Below are positions 8,632 to 16,307 of a stretch of 64,000 nt of DNA, piece after piece. The position numbers and the translations under genes are program-made. The notes beneath the pieces were generated by a model. The model saw only the letters and a list, made by a program, of their open reading frames with translations, had not been told where the DNA came from and did no database searches. The stretch lies in assembly GCF_900176595.1 (NCBI RefSeq), contig NZ_LT838813.1, positions 2,994,001-3,058,000 of the forward strand. The letters are read 5' to 3'. Each line of letters begins with the position of its first letter. Within the stretch, counting starts at the first letter, position 1. Origin of the DNA: Aquiflexum balticum DSM 16537 (GTDB taxonomy: Bacteria > Bacteroidota > Bacteroidia > Cytophagales > Cyclobacteriaceae).

Positions 8632-9259
8632 ACAGGAAAAAAAGGGTGTAGTTTCACCCTTTCCACACAATCTATTTTTTGAGAAAAGAACCTTTGTTTT
8701 TTTCTCCCTTCTCTTTTTGAATCTTGTTCTAGTAAACATAGTAGATTTTTTTGATTTGAGTAATTATTTTTCAAATCCAGGTGATGGGATCGATTTCAAG
8801 GAGGATTTTTTGTTTATTATTGTTTTTTTTGGTTTTGTTATACCAATTTTTGAAGAATTTGTTTTTCGTTTTTGGGTTCGCGAAAAAATTTCAAAAGTTA
8901 TTCTTCCTTTAGTTTTATTAATTCTTTACATAGTTTATTTAGATTATCATTGGTTTTTCAACATAACCTTTGTAATTATTTTTGTTGTACATGTATTTTA
9001 TATTTCTCAAAATACAGATAAAACTCTCATTATTTCATTATTAAATGGTGCTGTTTTTGCAATTTTCCATATCGTGAATTTCCCTGTTAATGAACTGGTG
9101 TCAGGGTTCATTTATTTCCCTATCCTTTTTTTACCGCAATTTGTATTAGGTGTTTTTGTCTGCTTCATTAGAAAATTCGGATTTAGATATTCTGTATTTT
9201 ATCATATTTTATATAACTCATTGTTAATTTTAATTGAATATGTCAGTGTTTCAATTTAA
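8582..9259 (+). CDS. CPBP-family intramembrane metalloprotease homologue (copy 3)
   Basis: The protein has up to 225 residues. Motifs: E-E-x3-R in FEEFVFR, F-x3-H in FAIFH, and H-x3-N in HILYN. The ATG at 8582 overlaps the end of peptide A by 50 bp. TTG 8609 or GTG 8615 are alternative starts that would shorten the overlap. The sequence is very AT-rich and dominated by Phe, Ile and Leu. Close coupling to peptide A suggests that it is that peptide's immunity or processing partner. The C terminus overlaps the next CPBP gene. Confidence 0.8.
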   Translation: MNLWTVGILLTVNVKNKQEKKGVVSPFPHNLFFEKRTFVFFSLLFLNLVLVNIVDFFDLSNYFSNPGDGIDFKEDFLFIIVFFGFVIPIFEEFVFRFWVREKISKVILPLVLLILYIVYLDYHWFFNITFVIIFVVHVFYISQNTDKTLIISLLNGAVFAIFHIVNFPVNELVSGFIYFPILFLPQFVLGVFVCFIRKFGFRYSVFYHILYNSLLILIEYVSVSI

Positions 9260-9935
9260 TTATCTGCTAAGGAATGATTCTATCTTAAAAAAAAATGGAA
9301 TCAAGAATATTGATTTTGGTTATTTTATCTTATTTGGAATCAATTTAGGTGTGATAATTTTATTCGTTGTATTTAATTCTTACTTAGATTCTGGTGTAAT
9401 TGACTCAGGTCGTTTTGATATTTCTGATTTTAAAAATGGATTTGTTATTTTTTTCATAATGGCTGTCATAGTTTTTCCCTTTTTAGAAGAGTTCATTCAT
9501 AGGTCTTTTGTTTCAAAAAGAAAATACGTTTTTTGGAGTATTATTTCTGTTGTGATTTACTTCTTTCTTTTAACAGATTTTTCATTTTTTAGAATCTTAG
9601 TTTTTTCATTTTATATACTTTTTCTTCTTTCTATAATTTTTTCATCAAAATTGTATCAAAATAAAATTTATCTTTTGCTATTCTCTTCTTTATTTTTTGC
9701 ACTTTTCCATGTTTTTAAGTTCGAAGGTTTTCAGAACTATCCCATATCCAATTTGGTATTTAGTTTATTCCCTCAATTTTTTACAGGGTTCATTTTGTTT
9801 TTTGTTCATTCTAGGTATGGGTTTTTCGTTGGAGTTGTGCATCATGGGTTAATAAATGCAGTTTTATTGATTATCATTTATACAAGTTTATTATTATTTG
9901 AACAAGAGATGTCAGCCTCTTTGATTGCTGATTAA
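9240..9935 (+). CDS. CPBP-family intramembrane metalloprotease homologue (copy 4)
   Basis: The protein has 231 residues from ATG 9240 (a TTG six bases earlier is possible) and overlaps the end of the previous CPBP gene by 20 bp. Motifs: E-E-x3-R in LEEFIHR, F-x3-H in FALFH, and H-x3-N in HGLIN. Copies 3 and 4 share a similar AT-rich, Phe-rich composition and probably arose by tandem duplication. A GG precursor follows only 17 bp downstream, so the two genes are likely co-expressed. Confidence 0.82.
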   Translation: MSVFQFNYLLRNDSILKKNGIKNIDFGYFILFGINLGVIILFVVFNSYLDSGVIDSGRFDISDFKNGFVIFFIMAVIVFPFLEEFIHRSFVSKRKYVFWSIISVVIYFFLLTDFSFFRILVFSFYILFLLSIIFSSKLYQNKIYLLLFSSLFFALFHVFKFEGFQNYPISNLVFSLFPQFFTGFILFFVHSRYGFFVGVVHHGLINAVLLIIIYTSLLLFEQEMSASLIAD

Positions 9936-9952
9936 TATAAATCAAAAGTAAG

Positions 9953-10162
9953 ATGAACGTTAACAAAAATTCTTTTAAGGATCTTTCAGATCTAGAAATG
10001 AGAAAAATCAGTGGTGGAGGAGATTCCATCTTTTATAAGTTAGGTCAAGCTGGTCATAAAGCTTGGTGTTATGTTAAAGATGCGTGGGCAGATTTCAGAG
10101 CCACGCCTTCCTCTGGACATGGTGGGGTTACTGGAATTGGTAATCATGGAGCCACAAATTAG
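9953..10162 (+). CDS. Double-glycine precursor peptide (69 aa)
   Basis: The leader NSFKDLSDLEMRKISGG is a good C39 cleavage site. The mature part (about 47 residues from GDSIFYKLGQ) contains one Cys (AWCYVKDAWADF) and a Gly/His-rich tail (SSGHGGVTGIGNHG). After the Cys it shares a C-x-[VL]-K-[DN]-A-x2-D-[FY] motif with the peptide at 10679, so the two are related. It lies 17 bp after CPBP copy 4, has no conserved 5' element of its own, and is followed by a strong terminator. It is a likely substrate of the C39 exporter. Confidence 0.82.
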   Translation: MNVNKNSFKDLSDLEMRKISGGGDSIFYKLGQAGHKAWCYVKDAWADFRATPSSGHGGVTGIGNHGATN

Positions 10163-10180
10163 CTCGACATTTTGATCAAA

Positions 10181-10217
10181 AAATCCAGATCGGTATTTTA
10201 TCGATCTGGATTTTTCT
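10181..10217 (+). terminator. Rho-independent terminator of the CPBP/peptide operon
   Basis: AAATCCAGATCG and CGATCTGGATTT form a 12-bp perfect stem around a 9-base loop, followed by T-rich sequence. It lies 20 bp after the stop of the 69-residue peptide and ends that transcription unit. Confidence 0.8.
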
Positions 10218-10431
10218 ATTTTTTAAAGTTTCTTTTTTGCATTGATGATTAGTGAAAATCACGTATCCATCCGATAATCCGTGTATTTCCAGATATGAGA
10301 TTGCTTTATAATGTTACATCATGAAAAAGATCAGCAACAATGAGTATTTTGATCTGATCTTCAGATGGCAGGTTTTAGGTAGGAGTAAAGCTAATTTTGC
10401 CGAGGATGAGTATATTTCAAGGACGAACCTT

Positions 10432-10554
10432 ATTATTGTTTCCCAGAATGGAGAATCCGTGCCGCTGACATCATGGTGAGCTCTTCACGAGACCACAGGA
10501 GCGGAGAGTTCAACGGATTAAATAGCATTGTTGAATGCTATAGCATTTTTGATC
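10432..10554 (-). pseudogene. Decayed internal fragment of hutU
   Basis: This stretch closely matches the intact hutU gene at about 12971-13096, in the same orientation. Shared runs include CCGCTGACATCATGGTGA and GGAGCGGAGAGTTCA. Frame-breaking differences make it non-functional. The match ends at TTGATC, exactly where conserved element B begins (CACGGAGC). It is a partial duplication of hutU left at the border of a peptide cassette. Confidence 0.75.
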
Positions 10555-10678
10555 ACGGAGCAAAGCTAATTTAGAATCATGATCAGATACCGAAAACTAT
10601 TCTAGCTTAAAATCAAGCAATCTGTAATTGGGAAAACCCAGCGGCCAGTAAGGGTTGGAGAAAAATATTGTTTAAATT
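10554..10678 (+). promoter_or_regulatory. Conserved 5' element of peptide cassettes, copy B
   Basis: About 125 bp, aligned with copies at 8328 and 11613. Shared blocks are CACGGAGCAAAG, CTAATTTAGAATCATGATCA, AATTGGGAAAAC and TTGTTTAAATTATGGAAAA at the start codon. CAGAT/ATCTG can pair where copy A pairs GCCTGA/TCAGGC. CCAGC pairs with GTTGG through a G-T wobble in place of A-T in copy A, consistent with a conserved stem. Confidence 0.6.
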
Positions 10679-10873
10679 ATGGAAAATTTTGATGAATTGA
10701 GTCTTGAGGGGATGCAGGTTGTAAAGGGGGGATCAGGATCGCCTGAATACTGGTCCAATGTTGTAAATGCGATAGGTCAATTTGGGTGCGATCTAAAAAA
10801 TGCAGCATATGATTATCCAATCAGAACTGCAAAGCATGGTTGGGCTGATTCTATTGGAAAAGTTGAATTATAA
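10679..10873 (+). CDS. Double-glycine precursor peptide B
   Basis: The product has 64 residues. The leader MENFDELSLEGMQVVKGG fits the C39 consensus and resembles that of peptide A. The mature part (about 46 residues from SGSPEYWSNV) has a single Cys followed by a pattern shared with the 69-residue peptide: C-D-L-K-N-A-x2-D-Y here against C-Y-V-K-D-A-x2-D-F there. It sits directly after element B and 11 bp before a small membrane protein. It is probably a secreted bacteriocin-like or signalling peptide; activity is not shown. Confidence 0.82.
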   Translation: MENFDELSLEGMQVVKGGSGSPEYWSNVVNAIGQFGCDLKNAAYDYPIRTAKHGWADSIGKVEL

Positions 10874-10884
10874 ATTAAAGTACC

Positions 10885-11106
10885 ATGAAAATCATTAAAA
10901 TATTGAGATTATTTATTAGTGTTGGGTTTCTTATCAATGTATTGAATGGATTGTTTTTTTATGAAAATATTGTTGTTTTCAAAATATTCGGCAAGTTTGA
11001 GACTACCAAATTTATTTTTGTTTTAATTAACTTAGCGTTATTTTTTATTATGTTTCATCCATTTCTTAAAATCAATAATAAAAAAAGATCTCATGAAAAT
11101 AAATGA
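10885..11106 (+). CDS. Small membrane protein, putative immunity protein (paralogue 1)
   Basis: The product has 73 residues with two hydrophobic helices and a Lys/Arg-rich end (KINNKKRSHENK). It lies 11 bp downstream of peptide B. The central FKIFGKFETTKFIFV is similar to FYLFGAFQTNKIVSV in the next small gene at 11242, so the two are paralogues. Size, topology and coupling to a GG peptide fit an immunity protein. No known family is recognised. Confidence 0.65.
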   Translation: MKIIKILRLFISVGFLINVLNGLFFYENIVVFKIFGKFETTKFIFVLINLALFFIMFHPFLKINNKKRSHENK

Positions 11107-11241
11107 TTTAAATCCTTTAATTTGATTTGGCAATTAGGGTAAGTAATGGTTTTTTCTAGACATAATAAGTCTTAATTGGAACCTAGACGAGGATGAATTT
11201 AAAAACAAAGTATATTCTTGAATATCCAATTAAATTAAATC

Positions 11242-11460
11242 ATGAAAAATTTTGCATCTATACTATTCATAATATCATTTACTGTTTGGGGGATGAATTG
11301 CCTTTATATAATTTTTTTCATGAGCAATGAGGATGATTTTTATTTATTTGGAGCGTTTCAAACAAATAAAATTGTGTCCGTAATGGCTTACGCAATACTT
11401 TCTATTTTTTCATTTATGTTTATAAAAAAAAATAGAACCAGGAAAGAAGGCAAAAATTGA
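11242..11460 (+). CDS. Small membrane protein, putative immunity protein (paralogue 2)
   Basis: The product has 72 residues with two membrane helices and a basic tail (FIKKNRTRKEGKN). It shares the F-G-x-F-[EQ]-T-x-K loop motif and topology with the protein at 10885. It lies 135 bp further downstream, and the gap holds no recognisable gene. A hutU-derived remnant begins 25 bp after its stop. It is probably a duplicated immunity gene. Confidence 0.6.
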   Translation: MKNFASILFIISFTVWGMNCLYIIFFMSNEDDFYLFGAFQTNKIVSVMAYAILSIFSFMFIKKNRTRKEGKN

Positions 11461-11485
11461 AAAATATTTTTTTTAAAAATTATCT

Positions 11486-11602
11486 CCTAAAACCCCAAAA
11501 CCTCCTCATTCTCCATCTCCGGAACCGTCCCCTTTAATCCAGGAGTCCTTTTCATCTCTCGCTTTATTGCAAACAAAGCCTCCTTATTTCCGGCCCAAGC
11601 CC
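11486..11602 (-). pseudogene. Decayed 3'-end fragment of hutU
   Basis: It matches the 3' end of intact hutU (about 12636-12752), in the same orientation. Shared runs include CTAAAACCCCAAAACCTCCT and GGCCCAAGCCC. It ends a few bases before conserved element C (CACGGAGC at 11613). Together with the fragment at 10432, which derives from a more upstream part of hutU, it shows repeated partial duplication of this gene next to peptide cassettes. Confidence 0.78.
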
Positions 11603-11612
11603 AATTTTGGAT

Positions 11613-11744
11613 CACGGAGCAAAGGGTAATTTAGAATCATGATTAAAAGCCGGAGAAAACGATAGCAAAAAATGAGGCAAACTGAGATTGGGGAAACCCA
11701 AAGCCTGGAAAAGATTGGGAAAAATTTAAAAATTTATTTAGATT
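11613..11744 (+). promoter_or_regulatory. Conserved 5' element of peptide cassettes, copy C
   Basis: About 130 bp with the same blocks as copies A and B: CACGGAGCAAAGG, GTAATTTAGAATCATGAT, CTGAGATTGGGGAAACCC. CCCAA/TTGGG can pair. The GCCTGA/TCAGGC stem of copy A is only partly kept. The 3' end, next to the lost start codon of peptide C, has diverged. Confidence 0.55.
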
Positions 11745-11873
11745 TTAGAAAAGTTTAAGGAATTGGGTTTTGAGGAAGTGCAAGAGATTGAAGGGGGATG
11801 GATGAAGGAAATCGTAACTACAGGAATTGCATATAGTGTTTATTTGTATGTTAACAGTTACAGATTTATCTAA
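11745..11873 (+). pseudogene. Double-glycine precursor peptide C, start codon lost
   Basis: Aligned with peptide A (MEKFKELSL), this frame reads EKFKELGFEEVQEIEGG after a TTA codon at 11745-11747 in place of ATG, with a stop codon (TAG) just upstream. The predicted mature part is short (WMKEIVTTGIAYSVYLY and a few more residues) and ends at TAA 11871. No ATG, GTG or TTG lies upstream of the leader, so it is probably not translated. It still carries conserved element C in front. Confidence 0.6.
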
Positions 11874-11961
11874 GGTTTTAAAAAATTTTGAAAATGAACT
11901 GATGGATTTGCGTTTGTAATAGTAGGAGTGCATCAATCGCTCCATTCAAACTCTATGTTTT

Positions 11962-12075
11962 ATGAGAAAATCATTCTGGATAGTTATTTTGGGAATTGCA
12001 TTACTATTTGTAGTAATTTATTATACAATTTATTGGGAGAGATTTATCGAAGGATTTAAAATAGGGTGGAGTTGA
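11962..12075 (+). CDS. Tiny single-helix membrane protein
   Basis: A 37-residue frame starting MRKSFWIVILGIALL, with one membrane helix and the tail YWERFIEGFKIGWS. It lies 88 bp after decayed peptide C, in the position the small membrane proteins take after peptides B and the frameshifted one. It may be the companion gene of peptide C. Short length limits confidence. Confidence 0.4.
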   Translation: MRKSFWIVILGIALLFVVIYYTIYWERFIEGFKIGWS

Positions 12076-12191
12076 TATCCTCCTAAAAATCAACAATGAT
12101 AACTATTTATAAAAGTTTTTGCGTCGTGGGTTTCCTGGCTTACCACAGTGGATATTTACCGGGGAAATAAAAAACACATATAAATCAAACA

Positions 12192-12584
12192 ATGCAGAAC
12201 GATAAATTGACTCTTCCAGATCAATCAAAGCCCATCTTTTTTACCAATAAAAGGGTCATCGCTATCCTACATGTATTGGTTTCAATAGTAGGGTTAATTT
12301 TTTATGCTGAATTAGAGCAAATTATCGGAGAGGAGCATTTGATTTTAAGGCTTGCCTTGGTTTATGGTTTGTTATATGTTTTCAAACCTAACAAAGTCTT
12401 CGAAAAATGGTCTTTTTTGCCTTATCTCTATCCTGTGATCTTCTTTATTGTCATTAATTTATTGGGATTTGCAAATGCGGAGGGAGTAACTATCTATACG
12501 AAAATTATAGGTTTTTCATTGGGGTTTTTATGGATCATTCTTTTGGAATGGACAGCGGAGAAGCTTCGACCGTCTGTTTCTTGA
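12192..12584 (+). CDS. Small membrane protein of unknown function
   Basis: The protein has 130 residues with about four hydrophobic helices and a polar N terminus (MQNDKLTLPDQSKP). No family is recognised. It is the last + strand gene of the peptide island and converges on hutU with a 52-bp gap. It could belong to peptide immunity or be an unrelated passenger. Confidence 0.55.
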   Translation: MQNDKLTLPDQSKPIFFTNKRVIAILHVLVSIVGLIFYAELEQIIGEEHLILRLALVYGLLYVFKPNKVFEKWSFLPYLYPVIFFIVINLLGFANAEGVTIYTKIIGFSLGFLWIILLEWTAEKLRPSVS

Positions 12585-12636
12585 TTTTAAACTGATTTAG
12601 TCAAAATGGGTTAATTTCCATCCAAAACAATTAAAT

Positions 12637-14631
12637 CTAAAACCCCAAAACCTCCTCATCCACCATCTCCGGCAGCCTCACTTTCAATCCCGGAGTCCTT
12701 TCCATTTCCCTTTTAATCGCAAAAACAGCCTCCCCATTTCTGGCCCAAGCCCTTCTTGCAATCCCATTGTTCACATCATAAAAGAGCATGGATTGTAGCC
12801 TTCGGTTGGCTTCTGCCGTCCCATCGAGGAGCATCCCAAAACCCCCATTGATCACCTCGCCCCAGCCTACACCGCCGCCATTGTGGATAGATACCCAAGT
12901 AGCGCCGCGGAAGCTGTCACCGATCACATTGTGGATGGCCATATCGGCGGTAAATCTGCTGCCGTCGTAGATATTGCTGGTTTCCCGGAAAGGGGAGTCA
13001 GTACCGCTGACATCATGGTGATCTCTGCCCAGGACTACGGGAGCGGAGAGTTCACCGGATTGTACTGCCTTGTTGAAGGCTTGGGCGATCTTGATCCTTC
13101 CCTCGGAATCGGCATAGAGGATACGGGCCTGTGAACCCACCACCAGTTTGTTTTTTCCGGCTTCTTTGATCCATTTGATATTGTCCTGCATCTGTTGTCG
13201 GATTTCGGTAGGGGCGGAGGTCATGATTTCTTGGAGTACTTTGGCGGCTATTTGATCGGTTTTCTCCAGGTCTTCCCCCTTGCCCGAAGTGCAAACCCAT
13301 CGAAAAGGCCCGAAACCATAATCAAAACACATAGGACCCAAAATATCCTGCACATAGGAGGGATACCTGAAATCAATGCCATTCTCCGCCATCACCTCGG
13401 CGCCTGCGCGGGAGGCTTCCAACAGGAAGGCATTGCCATAATCGAAAAAGTAGGTTCCTTTTGCTGCATGTCTATTGATCGCAGCGGCCTGTCTGCGCAG
13501 GGATTCCTGGACTTTGCTTTTGAATTGCTCCGGGTCATTGGCCATCATAGCATTGGCTTCTTCGAAACCCAAACCTACAGGATAGTATCCACCTGCCCAG
13601 GGATTGTGCAGGGAAGTCTGATCGGATCCGAGTTCTATCGGGATGTTTTCTTGATCAAATTTCTCCCAAACATCCACCACATTCCCCAAAAAAGCGATGG
13701 AAACCACTTCCTGATTTTCCTGGGCTTTTCTTACCCGTCCACAGAGCTTATCCAAGTCTTCCATCAATTCATCCACCCAACCTTGTTCATGTCTTTTGTA
13801 GGCAGCTTTTGGGTTGACCTCGGCACAGACGGTGATACAGCCTGCGATGTTCCCGGCCTTTGGTTGGGCGCCGGACATGCCACCCAATCCAGCTGTCAGA
13901 AATACCTTGCCCTTTGGATTGATGGCTGCACCAAGTTTTTTTCTAAAGGCATTCATTACGGTAATAGTGGTACCGTGGACAATCCCTTGCGGGCCAATAT
14001 ACATATAGGAACCTGCGGTCATCTGCCCGTATTGGGTGACGCCAAGGGCGTTGTATTTTTCCCAATCATCAGGCTTGGAATAATTGGGGATCATCATGCC
14101 ATTGGTGACCACTACCCTTGGGGCATCTTTGGAAGAAGGAAAAAGTCCCATGGGGTGGCCCGAGTACATGTGCAGGGTTTGTTCCTCAGTCATTTCAGCC
14201 AGGTACTGCATAGTCAACAGGTATTGAACCCAATTTTGAAAAACAGCTCCATTGCCTCCATAAGTGATCAGTTCCTGTGGAAGTTGCGCCACTGCAGGAT
14301 CAAGGTTATTTTGGATCATCAGCATGATGGCTGCTGCCTGTTGGGTTTGGGCCGGATATTCCGAAATGGGTCGGGCATACATTTGATATTCCGGAATAAA
14401 GCGGTACATATAGATCCTTCCATATTCCCGCAATTCTTCAAAAAACTCCTGCGCCAGTTCCGCATGCCAAGCCTTGGGAAAATAGCGCAGTGCATTCCTA
14501 ACCGCCAGTTTCTTCTCTTCCATACTTAATATGTCCTTGCGTCTTGGAGCATGGGAATAATCGGGATTCGGTGTCTTTTTGGGAGGTAGGGTTGAGGGGA
14601 TGCCTTGGAGAATTTGTTCTTGGAAGGTCAT
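12637..14631 (-). CDS. hutU: Urocanate hydratase (urocanase)
   Basis: The protein has 664 residues, the long form usual in Bacteroidota. It converts urocanate to 4-imidazolone-5-propanoate in histidine breakdown, with tightly bound NAD+. Visible landmarks are the Gly-rich LTAGLGGMSGAQPKA near residue 245, LGSDQTSLHNP near 334, and GPFRWVCTSG, whose Cys447 matches the conserved urocanase active-site Cys. A DHHDVSGTDSP motif follows near 540. It is separated from hutI by an IS110-family element, which may reduce its expression if the operon is read from hutH. Two decayed pieces of this gene lie at 10432 and 11486. Confidence 0.96.
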   Translation of the reverse strand: MTFQEQILQGIPSTLPPKKTPNPDYSHAPRRKDILSMEEKKLAVRNALRYFPKAWHAELAQEFFEELREYGRIYMYRFIPEYQMYARPISEYPAQTQQAAAIMLMIQNNLDPAVAQLPQELITYGGNGAVFQNWVQYLLTMQYLAEMTEEQTLHMYSGHPMGLFPSSKDAPRVVVTNGMMIPNYSKPDDWEKYNALGVTQYGQMTAGSYMYIGPQGIVHGTTITVMNAFRKKLGAAINPKGKVFLTAGLGGMSGAQPKAGNIAGCITVCAEVNPKAAYKRHEQGWVDELMEDLDKLCGRVRKAQENQEVVSIAFLGNVVDVWEKFDQENIPIELGSDQTSLHNPWAGGYYPVGLGFEEANAMMANDPEQFKSKVQESLRRQAAAINRHAAKGTYFFDYGNAFLLEASRAGAEVMAENGIDFRYPSYVQDILGPMCFDYGFGPFRWVCTSGKGEDLEKTDQIAAKVLQEIMTSAPTEIRQQMQDNIKWIKEAGKNKLVVGSQARILYADSEGRIKIAQAFNKAVQSGELSAPVVLGRDHHDVSGTDSPFRETSNIYDGSRFTADMAIHNVIGDSFRGATWVSIHNGGGVGWGEVINGGFGMLLDGTAEANRRLQSMLFYDVNNGIARRAWARNGEAVFAIKREMERTPGLKVRLPEMVDEEVLGF

Positions 14632-14745
14632 TGTTTTTTAATTTATTGGGTTTTTTGATTTTAAGGGATATATGGTGGAAATACGCTTTGCGAAATATGC
14701 CTTCGGCGAAATAATATGGAAAGAGCTTGTCCTTGTCACCTCGAG

Positions 14746-14978
14746 TTTACAACATTTTTTCAGAAACATACGAAAAAGGAATGACATGGTAGTAAATTAG
14801 AGTAACCTTGAGCAGTATGGCCGTCCCATTGTATAGTGCCCCGTGCCTGTCCTCGAGTGTGGTCCTGTTTGATTGAGAACGAAATAGTGGTACAGCAATA
14901 TGCTTGTCCGAATGGTAGCCTGCCTTTTACAGTTCTTCAAACAGGCTTAAGGCCAATATTTCTTTATCAGGTAGTTTT
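14746..14978 (+). ncRNA. Candidate bridge-RNA region of the IS110 element
   Basis: This non-coding stretch of about 230 bp precedes the transposase start. IS110-group elements encode their bridge RNA here. A stem AGCCTG (14917) / CAGGCT (14942) around a 19-base loop is visible. Other folds and the target and donor loops were not computed. Confidence 0.3.
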
Positions 14979-16307
14979 ATGAAAAAGATCCATCAAAACA
15001 CAGCTGGTATCGATATAGGCTCCAGGAGCATCTATGTCGACATCGAAGGAAAAGAAGTCGCGAGTTTTGAAACCTTTACTTCAGACTTCAGGAAAGCCGC
15101 AGTTTATCTAATAGAAGCAGGTGTCACTTCTGTTGCCATGGAAGCGACCGGCAGCTATTGGGTTATTCTCTATGATATCCTTACAGAGGCAGGACTTGAT
15201 GTCTGGCTTGTTGACGGACGCCAGACCAAACAGGTCCCAGGCAGGAAAACCGATGTGAAAGACTGTCAGTGGATCAACCAACTCCACGCCCATGGGCTGT
15301 TGAACAGGTGCTTTGTAGCTGAAGGTCTGATGAAAGAGCTCCGCTCTTACCAAAGGCTCAGAGAGGACCATATCCGGAGTATGTCCATGCATATAAACCA
15401 TATGCAGAAAGCACTTATTGAAATGAATATCAGGCTTCCCGAGGTTCTCAGCCAGGTGCACGGTGCCAGCGGAACGGTGATGATAGAAGCCATCCTCCAA
15501 GGAGAAAGGGACCCCCAGAAACTACTTTCCCTGTGCCATCACAGTCTGATAAAGAAAAAGGGTGAGAAAATAGTAAAAGCTCTTGAAGGGTTTTATACCG
15601 AAGCAGGACTGTTTGCACTTAAACAGGCCTATGAGGCATACAGGTTTTACAAAGCCCAGATATCAGACTGTGATAAGAAGATCCAGGATACATTCAATAA
15701 GCAAAACATGGACCTGTACGAGTTCCCAAAAGGTATGAAGCGAAAACAGATCAGGCATAATAAACCCGATGTTTCGGATTTGGGAAAATACCTTCTGAAA
15801 ATATTCGGTGGCAAGGATGCCACCAAGCTGTCCGGGTTCACCGATTATACATGGTTTCAAGTGTTGACCGAAACGGGTCCGGATCTTTCCAGATGGAAGA
15901 CCGAAAAACACTTTACCAGCTGGTTGGGGCTATCCCCTGGCCAGCACCAATCGGGTAGAAAGAAAAAGAACAAGTCCAAAGGCAGACCGAAAGCCGGCCA
16001 GATATTCAGGGTAATTGCCCAAGGGCTATTGAACAGCAAGAAAATTGCACTCGGGGCATTCGGCAGAAGACTATGTGGAAGAAAAGGTCCGAGGGTAGCC
16101 ATCAAGGCCATGGCAAGAAAACTTGCAGAGCAATATTGGAGGTTAATGGTAAAAGGATCTGATTTTGTAGAGTTCGGTATAAAATATTACGAGGAAATCA
16201 TGCAAAAACAAAAAATGAAATTGATACAAAGGCTAGCAGTGGAACTGAACATGGATATTGTCCCACAAGAAATTGAAGAGAAAATCCTTAATTTACATGA
16301 AGAATGA
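14979..16307 (+). CDS. IS110-family transposase (DEDD recombinase)
   Basis: The protein has 442 residues. The N-terminal RuvC-like DEDD domain shows Asp12 in GIDIGS, Glu55 in AMEATGSYW, and Asp92/Asp95 in RKTDVKDCQW. A coiled middle follows. The C-terminal Transposase_20 domain carries the SPGQHQSGRKKK region, which holds the likely catalytic Ser. Length and motifs look complete, so the element may be active. It is transcribed against the hut genes. Confidence 0.93.
   Translation: MKKIHQNTAGIDIGSRSIYVDIEGKEVASFETFTSDFRKAAVYLIEAGVTSVAMEATGSYWVILYDILTEAGLDVWLVDGRQTKQVPGRKTDVKDCQWINQLHAHGLLNRCFVAEGLMKELRSYQRLREDHIRSMSMHINHMQKALIEMNIRLPEVLSQVHGASGTVMIEAILQGERDPQKLLSLCHHSLIKKKGEKIVKALEGFYTEAGLFALKQAYEAYRFYKAQISDCDKKIQDTFNKQNMDLYEFPKGMKRKQIRHNKPDVSDLGKYLLKIFGGKDATKLSGFTDYTWFQVLTETGPDLSRWKTEKHFTSWLGLSPGQHQSGRKKKNKSKGRPKAGQIFRVIAQGLLNSKKIALGAFGRRLCGRKGPRVAIKAMARKLAEQYWRLMVKGSDFVEFGIKYYEEIMQKQKMKLIQRLAVELNMDIVPQEIEEKILNLHEE

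Noticed and set aside
10321-10479. A 52-codon frame starting MKKISNNEYFDL
   Set aside because: Its 3' third is antisense hutU-fragment DNA, so the frame is a chance chimera; no family is recognised.
11745-11945. A 66-codon frame on the - strand
   Set aside because: It is antisense to the decayed peptide C, which shows clear leader homology on the + strand.
13195-14529. A 444-codon open frame on the + strand opposite hutU
   Set aside because: It lies entirely within the intact urocanase gene on the other strand, has an odd composition and no family resemblance; it is an antisense shadow.
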